From NCBI GenBank assembly GCA_016744375.1, contig JADGEM010000040.1, positions 1 to 44,443 of the forward strand: a stretch of DNA of 44,443 bases, written 5' to 3'. Positions 36,281-44,094 of the stretch are shown piece by piece; the first letter of the stretch is position 1, and every line of letters begins with the position of its first letter. The notes under the pieces were generated by a model. That model worked only from the letters and a program-made list of their open reading frames with translations. It was not told the DNA's origin and ran no database searches. The position numbers and the translations under genes are program-made. This DNA is from Gammaproteobacteria bacterium (lineage in GTDB: Bacteria > Pseudomonadota > Gammaproteobacteria > GRL18).

Positions 36281-37051
36281 ATGAAAGCAATGACACTTCA
36301 AAAATGGATATTATCTATCTCTCTGTTTTTTTTGTCTTTGGCTTTTGGCTTGTTCATATCATCCCAGACTTTAGCCTCTTCCATGGAGGAACGCTATATG
36401 AAAAAACGTCAGCACATGATTCAGTTGATCGAACAGGATGTCCATCAAACCAGCCAATATCTTGATACCGAAGCACTGGACACAAAAGTGCTAAAGGCCA
36501 TTGCTACTGTACCCCGACATAAATTTGTTACTCCCGACACCATTGAGCAAGCGTATCATAATAATCCCCTGCCTATCGGCTATGGCCAGACCATTTCCCA
36601 GCCCTATATTGTGGCGATCATGACAGATTTACTTAAATTAACTGCCAATGATACCGTTCTGGAAATCGGTACTGGTTCCGGTTATCAGGCCGCGGTACTT
36701 TCTGAGCTGGTACACCGGGTCTATAGTATTGAAATTATTGCTCCGTTGGGGGAACAGGCTGAGTTACGTTTCAGGGAGCTGGGTTATACGAATATCACGA
36801 CAAAGATTGGTGATGGCTATTATGGCTGGCAGGAACAGGCACCTTTTGATGCAATTATTGTGACGGCTGCTGCCAGTCATATACCTCATGCCCTGATTGA
36901 ACAATTAAAACCCGGGGGGAAAATGATAATTCCAGTCGGAGGTAATTTTACGACCCAGCAATTACTGCTGATAACAAAACAGCCTGATGGCCAATTACAA
37001 ACTCAACAAATCCTACCTGTTCGTTTTGTGCCATTAACAGGAGAGCATTAA
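36281..37051 (+). CDS. pcm: Exported protein-L-isoaspartate O-methyltransferase-like protein
   Basis: A 256-residue protein. A signal-type N-terminus (about 1-35, hydrophobic SISLFFLSLAFGLFIS, then LASS) precedes a full PCMT domain: VPRHKFVTPDTIEQAYHNNPLPIGYGQTISQP, VLEIGTGSGYQAAVLSEL (SAM motif I), FDAIIVTAAASHIPHALIEQLKPGG. The enzyme repairs isoaspartate in proteins using S-adenosylmethionine. A signal peptide on PCMT is unusual for the classical cytoplasmic enzyme but occurs in some bacteria. The next gene starts 19 nt downstream and encodes another SAM-type fold protein with membrane helices. Confidence 0.85.
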   Translation: MKAMTLQKWILSISLFFLSLAFGLFISSQTLASSMEERYMKKRQHMIQLIEQDVHQTSQYLDTEALDTKVLKAIATVPRHKFVTPDTIEQAYHNNPLPIGYGQTISQPYIVAIMTDLLKLTANDTVLEIGTGSGYQAAVLSELVHRVYSIEIIAPLGEQAELRFRELGYTNITTKIGDGYYGWQEQAPFDAIIVTAAASHIPHALIEQLKPGGKMIIPVGGNFTTQQLLLITKQPDGQLQTQQILPVRFVPLTGEH

Positions 37052-37070
37052 TCTAAATCGGCATAGCAAA

Positions 37071-39569
37071 ATGCAGCTTAAACCACCTTTATTATCCCTT
37101 TCGCTGATTTCTGCCACAGCACTGGCGTATGAAATCTTATTGATGCGACTGTTTTCAATCATTCAATGGCATCATTTTGCCTATATGATTATTTCATTGG
37201 CTCTTTTAGGCTATGGTATCAGCGGTACTCTGGTTTCTTTACTGCAAGATACCCTGAAACGCTACTTTCACATTGCTTATCCCCTTTTTTTATTTTTATT
37301 TAGTGTCAGTAGTGTGAGTTGTTTTTTTACAGCTCAAAATATCCCATTTAACCCTGAAGCAATTCTTTGGGATACACAGCAAGTCTGGTATCTGCTTAGT
37401 CTTTTTTTATTGCTTAGTCTTCCTTTTCTGTTAGTTGCCAGTGCTATTTGTCTGGTTTTTCTCTGTTATCCTGAACAAATTGCAAAAATCTACGCAGCCG
37501 ATCTTCTTGGAGCTGGCGGTGGTAGTATTGGTATCATTATCCTGTTGTTTTACTTTTTTCCAGTGACCACTCTACTAGTCATTAGCCTGGGTGGTTTAAT
37601 AGCAACTTTAATAGCCCTGCTGGAAATCACGCCTAAAGATAAAACAAAATCAGTCTCTTTTTTTATTGTTTTGACTGGGTTGATATTTGTCTTAACGGTT
37701 CAGAATCAGCCTTTGAAAATTTCACCCTATAAGGATGAAGCAAAAGTATTAAATATCAGTGGTACCCGAATTATTGAGCAACAATCCAGTCCTCTGGGTT
37801 TATTGAGCATTGTAGAAAGTGTGCTGGTCCCATTTCGTCATGCACCAGGACTCAGTTTATATAACAGCCAGGAACCGCCAGAACAATTAGGGCTTTTTAG
37901 TGATGCAAGCAATATGACGGCAATTACCCGTTTTCCTGATAAGTTGGAAAAGCTGTCTTATCTCGATCAAGTAACGTCTGCCCTGCCTTATCATTTAAAA
38001 AATATTCACCATCTTCTCATAATCGGTGCTGGCGGTGGCAGTGATATTTTACAGGCAATGTTTCATAAAACAGAACAGATTGATGCGGTTGAGCTTAACC
38101 CGAAAATCATTGAACTCCTGACTAATCAGTTTGCACAATACAGCGGTAATATTTATTCCCATGATAATGTACATATTTATTCTGGAGATATCCGAGCATT
38201 TCTCAGTCGTTCTAAAATGAAGAAAAAAGACAAGCTTAATAGCCATTATGATTTAATCCAGATTTCCCTTATGGACTCATTTAATGCTTCTGCCAGCGGT
38301 TTATATGCACTCAATGAGAGTTACTTGTATACAACTGAAGCATTGCAGCTTTATCTTCAGCACTTAAATCAGAATGGTTATCTTGCTATCAGCCGCTGGG
38401 TAAAAACCCCACCAAGAGATGCCATAAAAATGCTTGCAACAGCAGTACAGGCTTTGGAAAATCTAGCGATTAAAGATATTGCTGATCACATTGTTTTAAT
38501 CAGAGGGTGGCAAACATCAACACTATTAGTTAAGAAGAGTCCTTTTAACTCATTAGAAATTAAACAGCTAAAACATTTTTCTCAGACTCGTGGTTTTGAT
38601 GTCGCCTGGTATCCTGGAATCAAAGCCGGTGAAGCCAATCAGGTTAATCGTTTTCGCGAGGCTTATTTTTATCAGGCTGCCAGTGCAATACTTAGCGACT
38701 CAAAGAACCCATCCAGCAATCTGCCAAAAAAACAATTTCTGCATAACTATAAATATTATGTTTACCCTGCCAGTGATGATAAACCTTTTTTTCATCACTT
38801 TTTTAAATGGTCAACTTTTAGCGAGTTATTATCTTTACGAAATCAGGGAGGTCTGGTATTGGTTGAAATGGGTTATGTTGTATTATTGGTGACTCTGGCG
38901 TTGGCTATTTTCAGTAGTATTATTTTAGTCATGCTTCCCTTACTGGTCTTTCATTTTCGTGCGAAGACAAAGGTAGAATTTTCTTTACCCGTAAAGAAGC
39001 GTTTAAAATTATTTCTTTATTTCTTTTTCATTGGCCTGGCTTTTCTATTAATTGAAATTGCTATGATGCAAAAATTTATCCTTTTTCTGCATCATCCTAT
39101 TTATGCTATCCCTGTTGTATTAAGTGCATTTATGATTTTTGCCGGGCTGGGGAGTGCCGGGACAACCGGACTATTCTCTCGACTATCACAACGGCAACTA
39201 CTACTTATAGCAATCTTAAGCATTGCCTTCATTGGCATATGCTACAGTATGTTTCTTAGCTCATTATTTGCTGTTATTGCCGCTTATCCCATTTATTTAA
39301 AAATATTAATAAGCCTGACACTCATTGCACCACTGGCCCTATTTATGGGCATGCCCTTTCCAATAGCATTGAGCAGGCTTGGCCCAGGTAAACGTACTTA
39401 TATCCCTTGGGCTTGGGGTATTAATGGCTGTGCTTCTGTTATCAGTGCCGTTTTAGCCAGTCTACTGGCTATTCACTTTGGCTTTACATTGGTCATTCTG
39501 ACTGCCGTTGTGTTATATATTTTTTGCCTGTTAATTTTTATTTCCGATGAAGAATCTAAAGTTGTATAA
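37071..39569 (+). CDS. Membrane protein with spermidine synthase-like domain
   Basis: An 832-residue protein. About six N-terminal helices (1-210), a Rossmann aminopropyltransferase-like domain (about 225-590) and six or so C-terminal helices (about 600-832). The nucleotide motif LLIIGAGGGSDILQAM and the acidic DAVELNPKIIELL match the spermidine synthase fold, as does YDLIQISLMDSF. Membrane fusions of this kind are widespread and of unproven substrate. The gene lies 19 nt after the pcm-like gene, so they are probably co-transcribed. The C-terminal helices contain GMPFPIALSRLGP, a typical signature of these proteins. Confidence 0.82.
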   Translation: MQLKPPLLSLSLISATALAYEILLMRLFSIIQWHHFAYMIISLALLGYGISGTLVSLLQDTLKRYFHIAYPLFLFLFSVSSVSCFFTAQNIPFNPEAILWDTQQVWYLLSLFLLLSLPFLLVASAICLVFLCYPEQIAKIYAADLLGAGGGSIGIIILLFYFFPVTTLLVISLGGLIATLIALLEITPKDKTKSVSFFIVLTGLIFVLTVQNQPLKISPYKDEAKVLNISGTRIIEQQSSPLGLLSIVESVLVPFRHAPGLSLYNSQEPPEQLGLFSDASNMTAITRFPDKLEKLSYLDQVTSALPYHLKNIHHLLIIGAGGGSDILQAMFHKTEQIDAVELNPKIIELLTNQFAQYSGNIYSHDNVHIYSGDIRAFLSRSKMKKKDKLNSHYDLIQISLMDSFNASASGLYALNESYLYTTEALQLYLQHLNQNGYLAISRWVKTPPRDAIKMLATAVQALENLAIKDIADHIVLIRGWQTSTLLVKKSPFNSLEIKQLKHFSQTRGFDVAWYPGIKAGEANQVNRFREAYFYQAASAILSDSKNPSSNLPKKQFLHNYKYYVYPASDDKPFFHHFFKWSTFSELLSLRNQGGLVLVEMGYVVLLVTLALAIFSSIILVMLPLLVFHFRAKTKVEFSLPVKKRLKLFLYFFFIGLAFLLIEIAMMQKFILFLHHPIYAIPVVLSAFMIFAGLGSAGTTGLFSRLSQRQLLLIAILSIAFIGICYSMFLSSLFAVIAAYPIYLKILISLTLIAPLALFMGMPFPIALSRLGPGKRTYIPWAWGINGCASVISAVLASLLAIHFGFTLVILTAVVLYIFCLLIFISDEESKVV

Positions 39570-39960
39570 AAGACCTTTCTTTCTCTTTTCTATTTATATT
39601 ATTATACTGATACCTTTTACAGCCAGGTTAGATCATCTCAACATAACACGGTTTTGGTTCCAAATCTGATATAAGAAAATATTGTTTTTGTAGCATCACA
39701 TTAGGCCCTCATCGTGTCATTTCAGAGATTACGTATACCATCAAGATCATAAAAAATTCATGAAAGCGTATAATTAAATAAAGATGAAAATTATGTTACA
39801 AGACATGGAAAGCCTGAAGAACCCCGGCTCCAAACATTGGAGTTTTGGTGTATACAAGCTAAAACAAAGTAATCTGTGAAAACCAAAAAAGCAAATGCAC
39901 GACGATATTTATTAAATAACATGTTATGAGTGCCTAATTTAATGTCTACACCACAATAAT

Positions 39961-39979
39961 ATAAATGATAGTCATTAGT
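39961..39979. promoter_or_regulatory. Secondary Fur-like site
   Basis: ATAAATGATAGTCATTAGT matches the 19-bp Fur consensus at 13 positions by my count. It lies 124 bp before the near-consensus Fur box, in the same promoter region. Supporting, not sufficient alone. Confidence 0.35.
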
Positions 39980-40084
39980 AATCGTTAATTTTATTTCATT
40001 TTTCTAATTAAACCACTGCACTTATTATCCTAAAAAATAAAAAAGTAATAAAAACCACTTGATTTTTATATCATTTTATTTAAT

Positions 40085-40103
40085 GATAATGATAATCATT
40101 ACT
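40085..40103. promoter_or_regulatory. Near-consensus Fur box
   Basis: GATAATGATAATCATTACT agrees with the 19-bp Fur consensus at the first 17 positions and differs in the last two. It sits 132 nt before the start codon of the PEP-CTERM-type protein gene. Fur represses in the presence of Fe2+, so the gene is likely induced by iron limitation. Confidence 0.7.
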
Positions 40104-40234
40104 ATTTATGGAATAATTTTAATTTGATGCTTTGATAGTTCTAATTTCAGGATCATACCTTGTGATTTTGAGGCAGAGCTTGCATCTTTTTTAAATTTAT
40201 AAAAATACTTTTTAAATTGAACAGGATCTTCAAC

Positions 40235-41110
40235 ATGAAAAAAATACTGAAACAATCTATTATATTATTGATATATCTCGGTTTTTCTGCAGGAAACAGC
40301 AATGCAACCTTAATTGGTGATATTGAACTGCGAGATGGTAATTCAACAGCATCCTTTTTAAGTCACCTGCACCGCAGTGGTGCTGAGATTAATGGTTCAT
40401 GGAGGCATTGGGCTACCGACAACGTCGACAACTTATGGGTAAACTGGACCTATGTTGGTGTTAAAGGGGTACCAGGAAGAACACCACTCGTGACCTGGAA
40501 TGTAGATGATTTTAGTCAGCAAGACACCAATTCTGATGGCGATATTGACACCTTTTTCATACAGCGCAGCAACGATAATGATTTACAGGCCTCTTCTTCG
40601 TACACTCTCAGAGGTGGATTGCCTGGTTCTAATCAATCCCACGTAAACCTGTCTACAACACTTACTAATCACTCTTCCAATGATGTAGAACTGGAACTAT
40701 TCCAGTGGATTGATTTCGATTTAGGAGCTGAGTTCTCAGATGAATACTCTGAACTGACTACTCCTTCAGTTGTCACTCAATGGGATGGAGTGAATGCCGT
40801 CAGCTTGACTACAGACAGCGAATTGACTCATTGGTTCCTGGGAGGAGGCCATCCCGGGCACATTCTGCACCATGGAGATCCTATGCCTGATCATATGAAT
40901 TACGGTCCAGGTGATGCAAAATGGCTATTGCAATGGGATATCTCCCTTAGTGCAAATGGGGGTTCCTTCCAGTTTAATCAGACACTAGATGCTTCTCCAT
41001 CAACCAGACCAGTACCTGCCCCATCCACTCTATTGCTGCTAATGTCAAGTATCGCTTTTTTCTATAAACCCGTTAACAAACGACAATTTTCATTCCGAAA
41101 TAAAAAATAA
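40235..41110 (+). CDS. Secreted PEP-CTERM-type protein with His-rich loop, likely iron-regulated
   Basis: The ATG at 40235 has AGGA about 8 nt upstream; an in-frame TTG six codons earlier is less likely. The 291-residue product has a signal peptide (MKKILKQSIILLIYLGFSA to SNA) and beta-rich body with Trp and Asn repeats. A His-rich segment WFLGGGHPGHILHHGDPMPDH lies around residues 210-230. The C-terminus is VPAPSTLLLLMSSIAFF followed by a basic tail, the PEP-CTERM sorting layout with Ala in place of Glu; an exosortase would be needed elsewhere. Upstream there is a Fur box, so export under iron starvation is expected. Function unknown. Confidence 0.75.
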   Translation: MKKILKQSIILLIYLGFSAGNSNATLIGDIELRDGNSTASFLSHLHRSGAEINGSWRHWATDNVDNLWVNWTYVGVKGVPGRTPLVTWNVDDFSQQDTNSDGDIDTFFIQRSNDNDLQASSSYTLRGGLPGSNQSHVNLSTTLTNHSSNDVELELFQWIDFDLGAEFSDEYSELTTPSVVTQWDGVNAVSLTTDSELTHWFLGGGHPGHILHHGDPMPDHMNYGPGDAKWLLQWDISLSANGGSFQFNQTLDASPSTRPVPAPSTLLLLMSSIAFFYKPVNKRQFSFRNKK

Positions 41111-41156
41111 TAATAAATATATAGTTTTTAAACTAATTTTACAGCCTCAATGTTTT

Positions 41157-41224
41157 ACGTAACCTAGCATTTTGCCCGAAGCGAAGTGTTAGGGTAAAGC
41201 ATCAGGTAGACGCGATTGTTGGAA
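41157..41224 (-). repeat. Candidate attC site (leftmost, degenerate) of a cassette array
   Basis: On the minus strand, R''-like TTCCAAC and R'-like GTTACGT bound 68 bp (one mismatch each). Inside, GCTTT-CCC pairs with GGG-AAA-GC and an outer CTA with TAG. It starts 3 nt after the oxidoreductase stop, as the other sites do after their genes. The motifs are degenerate, so this is the weakest of the five. Confidence 0.4.
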
Positions 41225-41227
41225 ACA

Positions 41228-41824
41228 TTATTGCTTCCAACCATTCAGTACAAATTCAATTTTTCTACTAAATCTTGCAATACTCTTTTCATTTAGTTTT
41301 TCACTATTGTATAGAGATAAAAATTTGAGTTTACTTTTTCTTGCACAAGTTCCTAATAGTGCTACTCTTATAATCCTTTTTACTGGTTGCCACATTAGCA
41401 ATCGATCTACCCACCAAGGTGAACCTAATGTTGTTACCACCAAAACTTCTTTTAAATTATTTAATAGTGGCTTAATCGGCCCATAATTGCTTGCATGATC
41501 ATATGCAATGCCAGGACCCCATACTCGGTCAAACCAACCTTTAAGCATTGCAGGGAAACTAAACCACCATGTAGGGAATAGTAAGATAAGCGCTTCGGCT
41601 TCTTGCAGATGAATTACTTGTTTAGAAATATTTGATGAATCATAATTATCATAATAATAAGATTTTCGTTCTGCTACTGTTAAAGCAGGTTCAAAATTTT
41701 GAGCATAAAGGTCTTCAATAGTTACCTCGTGCCCCATTATATTCAATTGATTGACAACCTGCTCTGTCAGTAAGTTGCAGAGACTATTTGTTAATGGGTG
41801 TGTTGTAACAACGAGGCACTTCAT
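41228..41824 (-). CDS. Flavodoxin-fold NAD(P)H quinone oxidoreductase-like protein
   Basis: A 198-residue protein of the NQO1/MdaB/KefF family. It has the FMN-binding start MKCLVVTTHPLTNSLCNLL, LILLFPTWWFSFPAMLKGWFDRV and the later TTLGSPWW. Such enzymes reduce quinones or similar acceptors, often in detoxification. It lies in an attC-bounded unit, 3 nt from its downstream attC-like site, so it appears to be a cassette gene. Composition is similar to the surroundings. Confidence 0.85.
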   Translation of the reverse strand: MKCLVVTTHPLTNSLCNLLTEQVVNQLNIMGHEVTIEDLYAQNFEPALTVAERKSYYYDNYDSSNISKQVIHLQEAEALILLFPTWWFSFPAMLKGWFDRVWGPGIAYDHASNYGPIKPLLNNLKEVLVVTTLGSPWWVDRLLMWQPVKRIIRVALLGTCARKSKLKFLSLYNSEKLNEKSIARFSRKIEFVLNGWKQ

Positions 41825-41845
41825 ATATTTCTCTTATTTCTAACA

Positions 41846-41890
41846 GCTGTAGAACAACTCAACTTCACCAGTTTGGAGTAATTCTACAGC
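41846..41890 (-). repeat. Inverted repeat before the oxidoreductase gene
   Basis: GCTGTAGAA (41846-41854) and TTCTACAGC (41882-41890) are perfect 9-bp arms, 27 nt apart. They lie between the gene start and the attC site, overlapping it by 2 bp. It may be a cassette-borne promoter or regulatory element, or part of an older attC. Confidence 0.4.
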
Positions 41891-41946
41891 CCAACGCCAA
41901 AATCAGCAGGGTGTCTTTTTGCCTTCGCTGGATTTTCTGGTTAGAC
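41889..41946 (-). repeat. attC recombination site (best-preserved)
   Basis: On the minus strand R'' is GTCTAAC (matches RYYYAAC) and R' is GTTGGGC (matches GTTRRRY), 58 bp apart end to end. AAAATCCAGC near one end pairs with GCTGATTTT near the other, with one extra unpaired base, the extrahelical base typical of attC. The loop includes CCTTCG-like bases. This meets the definition of an attC site. Confidence 0.8.
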
Positions 41947-41993
41947 TATTCTATACTATGTAATAACATTTGTACTAACAAAAGGCATTAGAT

Positions 41994-42218
41994 ATGTTAA
42001 AAGTAAAAGTTACCTCAATTGGGAACTCTATGGGTATTTTGCTTCCAAAAGAAGCACTTAGCAAGATGAAAGTATCAAAAGGAGATGCTTTATATCTTGT
42101 AGAAAACCCCGATGGCTTCACTTTAACACCCTACCAGGATGATTTCAAAAGCCAAATTGAAGCAGCGGAAGATATAATGAAGCGATATAGAAATACTCTC
42201 CATGAGCTCGCTAAATGA
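41994..42218 (+). CDS. AbrB/MazE-type antitoxin
   Basis: A 74-residue protein with a swapped-hairpin DNA-binding domain: KVTSIGNSMGILLPKEALSKMKVSKGDALYL is the AbrB/MazE signature. The C-terminus (QIEAAEDIMKRYRNTLHEL) would bind the toxin. Its stop overlaps the ATG of the following Doc toxin (ATGA). In the family it also represses its own promoter. AAGG lies before the start. It is in the opposite direction to the other cassette genes. Confidence 0.9.
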   Translation: MLKVKVTSIGNSMGILLPKEALSKMKVSKGDALYLVENPDGFTLTPYQDDFKSQIEAAEDIMKRYRNTLHELAK

Positions 42219-42604
42219 GAGAACCAATCTGGGTACTTGATAAAATTGTTGAATCCGTACACTCCATGCTTTTGGCTGAACATGGTGGTGAAAGTGGACT
42301 CCGAGACAAATCTTTATTAGATTCTGCACTTGCTAGAGCCAAACAAAAATTTAGCTATGATTCTAGTGTTTCAATTTTTGATCTTGCTGCTGCTTATAGT
42401 TTTGGCATTGCGAAAAATCATCCGTTTGTTGATGGAAACAAAAGAACAGCATTCACAATTGGTACTTTGTTTCTTGAAATTAATAGCTTTAAACTTAATG
42501 CAACAGAAGTAGATTCTACTATTACATTTGAAAATTTAGCATCTGATGTTCTCAAAGAAAATGAATTGTCATTATGGTTTGAGGAACACTGTATTAAGGT
42601 CTAA
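42215..42604 (+). CDS. doc: Doc-type (Fic fold) toxin
   Basis: A 129-residue protein with the Fic motif HPFVDGNKRT (His69), plus the N-terminal GGESGLRDKSLLDSAL block of death-on-curing proteins. Doc phosphorylates elongation factor Tu in the characterised case, stopping translation. Paired with an AbrB-type antitoxin rather than Phd, a combination seen in several genomes. Its stop codon lies within the R' box of the neighbouring attC site. Confidence 0.92.
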   Translation: MREPIWVLDKIVESVHSMLLAEHGGESGLRDKSLLDSALARAKQKFSYDSSVSIFDLAAAYSFGIAKNHPFVDGNKRTAFTIGTLFLEINSFKLNATEVDSTITFENLASDVLKENELSLWFEEHCIKV

Positions 42605-42700
42605 CGCTTATTTGTGGGTTCACAAGGACTAGGGAAGAGAATTTTAAAAAACCACTTTTCCCAAACCCACAACACATATTCATGTGACTTAACGTTCGGT
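42599..42700 (-). repeat. attC site between Doc and ParE genes
   Basis: On the minus strand, R' is GTTAGAC (perfect GTTRRRY, 42605-42599) and R'' is ACCGAAC (one mismatch to RYYYAAC). Inside, TTGTGGGTT pairs perfectly with AACCCACAA, and TTGGGAA with TTCCCTA. Length 102 bp. It begins 7 nt after the ParE stop. Confidence 0.7.
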
Positions 42701-42707
42701 TCTCTGG

Positions 42708-42995
42708 TTATAAATGATTTTCTTCTTCTTTGTGATGCCAGATTCGTAGTATTGAAATTTCTTCTGGGCGTATTAAATAACGAGCTGTATAGTTTCCAAT
42801 AATTAAATCTCGAATAATATCAGGGTTTGGTGCTTGCTCAACTTTGACTCCAAGATGTGGGAATGATTTTAATTGAGCAATTCCTTTTTTTATTGAATTT
42901 GCAGCCCGTTGTGCAGCCTGTGGATTCTTTATTGCTATAAACTCTCTCAGTCGAATTAGATCATTGATTGATTCTGGCGAATATGAAAGTTTCAT
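42708..42995 (-). CDS. ParE/RelE-type toxin
   Basis: A 95-residue protein with the RelE/ParE fold pattern: SPESINDLIRLREFIAIKNPQAAQRAANSIKKGIAQLKSFPHLGV, then GNYTARYLIRPEEISILRIWHHKEE. The HHK near the C-terminus fits the family. It probably inhibits gyrase (ParE) or cleaves mRNA (RelE); the sequence does not decide. The ATG overlaps the antitoxin stop (ATGA). Confidence 0.88.
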   Translation of the reverse strand: MKLSYSPESINDLIRLREFIAIKNPQAAQRAANSIKKGIAQLKSFPHLGVKVEQAPNPDIIRDLIIGNYTARYLIRPEEISILRIWHHKEEENHL

Positions 42996-43258
42996 GAAAT
43001 TGGAGGCTCAAGCTCATTTTCAGAACCCCAGCTATCAAGCCACTCATTTACATCTTTTTCATCAATTGAACGACCCGATTTTACAGAGTCAATGGCTTCT
43101 AAAGTTTCATTCCACCTTTGCTCATCGACAGACTTTCGCTCCAAAAACTCTTTAATTGCCTGATTAATAAGATAGTTTTTGCTTCTATCTAGTTTTTTTG
43201 ACAAGTTATTAAGGAGATTTTCAATTTCAGGTTGTAGTCTTATACTTGTTACACCCAT
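42992..43258 (-). CDS. RHH (CopG-like) antitoxin
   Basis: I start at the ATG at 43258 with AGG about 8 nt upstream; a GTG one codon earlier is possible. The 88-residue protein has the ribbon-helix-helix start GVTSIRLQPEIENLLNNLSKKLDRSKNYLINQAIKEFLE, then a Trp-containing C-terminal helix for toxin binding. It is the partner of the ParE/RelE toxin and likely represses the pair. A short palindrome lies in the promoter. Confidence 0.85.
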   Translation of the reverse strand: MGVTSIRLQPEIENLLNNLSKKLDRSKNYLINQAIKEFLERKSVDEQRWNETLEAIDSVKSGRSIDEKDVNEWLDSWGSENELEPPIS

Positions 43259-43282
43259 CACGACACCTATTTGCTAAATACT

Positions 43283-43293
43283 ATGTATTACAT
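43283..43293. promoter_or_regulatory. Palindrome upstream of the RHH antitoxin gene
   Basis: ATGTATTACAT is an 11-bp palindrome about 25-35 nt before the antitoxin start, where an RHH autorepressor would bind. Binding is inferred only from position and symmetry. Confidence 0.4.
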
Positions 43294-43338
43294 TGTAGTC
43301 TAAGAATTTGTTTTATTCAATCTGGAGGAGGTGATTAA

Positions 43339-43450
43339 GTTTAACACCGCTATAAACGGCATTTTTATGGAACAGAGTTTTGGGATAAACTGCAAAGCAG
43401 CCCAAACCGGCGTAGAGTAAAAAAGTCCCTGCTTGACAGCCTTATTATGC
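43339..43450 (-). repeat. attC site between the RHH antitoxin and the orphan membrane gene
   Basis: On the minus strand, R' is GTTAAAC (perfect GTTRRRY, 43345-43339), preceded by the attC-typical GCCGTTTATAGCGGT. R'' near 43444-43450 (GCATAAT) has two mismatches. Internal stems include GCTGC/GCAG and TTTGGG/CCCAAA. Total about 112 bp, within the known range. It begins 3 nt after the membrane gene stop. Confidence 0.65.
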
Positions 43451-43452
43451 GA

Positions 43453-44001
43453 TTAATCACCAAACGTAACGATTGCCGCAACTCTTTCAACAGGTGAATA
43501 CACTATTATTTGCTCCTGATAAAGTGTGTCATGGGGTGGCTTCCGCCAGCCGAGATAGTAGAACGATCCCGACTCGCTTAATGCCCTTGTGAGGAGTTGA
43601 TAAGTGGCTGGACTCCAATCAGATTCGCATTCACAGATAATATTACGACACTGCCCTACTTTTCCTTTCTCTTTGAAGCGTAGAGGGGTTTGATGCCAAA
43701 ATGAAGAATCAATCCATTGGCTCGGCGGATTAGTTGGTGAGGCATCACCTAGCGAGATAATAGCGTAGGTACAACCGAAAGTACCTAACCCGCCTTTGAG
43801 CCATTTGCGAGACTCAAGTACTCCTTCATATGGCATAAAGCTAAATTTTTTGGCCGCAAAGTGTCGATCTTGGTAATCCAAAGCTGCATTAAAAACAAGG
43901 TTGAGCAACCAAATTAAGGTTACTGCAAACAGAAAGAAATAGACAAACTTTCTATGAGTTTTGCTTGCTGTTACTTGTTTTCCCACTGGACTCAAATTCA
44001 T
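43453..44001 (-). CDS. Orphan single-pass membrane protein
   Basis: A 182-residue protein with a basic N-terminus, one membrane helix (about 19-38, VYFFLFAVTLIWLLNLVFNA) and a periplasmic or external domain with four cysteines (FGCTY and GQCRNIICECES) and several Trp. No family recognised. Bounded on both sides by attC-type sites, so it is a cassette gene; orphan proteins are common in cassette arrays. Confidence 0.7.
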   Translation of the reverse strand: MNLSPVGKQVTASKTHRKFVYFFLFAVTLIWLLNLVFNAALDYQDRHFAAKKFSFMPYEGVLESRKWLKGGLGTFGCTYAIISLGDASPTNPPSQWIDSSFWHQTPLRFKEKGKVGQCRNIICECESDWSPATYQLLTRALSESGSFYYLGWRKPPHDTLYQEQIIVYSPVERVAAIVTFGD

Positions 44002-44014
44002 CAGCCTTCTTTAC

Positions 44015-44082
44015 GCATAACGCCAAGCTCATCTGAAAAACTACGCTCCGCTCCGTTTTTCAGATGCAGCTTTTTGTTAACC
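44015..44082 (-). repeat. attC site between the orphan membrane gene and the methyltransferase
   Basis: On the minus strand R''-like GGTTAAC and R'-like GTTATGC (one mismatch each), 68 bp. AAGCTCATCTGAAAAAC (44025-44041) pairs with GTTTTTCAGATG-C-AGCTT (44055-44072) over 17 bp with one extra base, as attC requires. The central CTACGCTCCGCTCC loop is typical. It begins 12 nt after the stop of the gene to the right. Confidence 0.78.
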
Positions 44083-44094
44083 TTTATGTACTTC

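Larger units (their letters stand above)
39570..40234. other. 665-bp intergenic region before the Fur-box gene
   Basis: AT-rich spacer with stop codons in every frame. It contains a hairpin CTCCAA/TTGGAG (39828-39833 and 39837-39842, 3-nt loop) followed by TTTT, a 31-codon chance frame at 39784-39879 and two Fur-like sites further right. Apart from these I see no gene. Confidence 0.6.

Noticed and set aside
39828..39846. Hairpin CTCCAA/TTGGAG with TTTT as a terminator
   Set aside because: It is about 260 nt beyond the nearest upstream gene end with no known transcript leading to it, so I only mention it within the spacer entry.
39784..39879. 31-codon frame with an in-frame hairpin in the 39.6-40.2 kb spacer
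   Set aside because: No ribosome-binding site and no recognisable motif; typical of a chance frame in AT-rich DNA.
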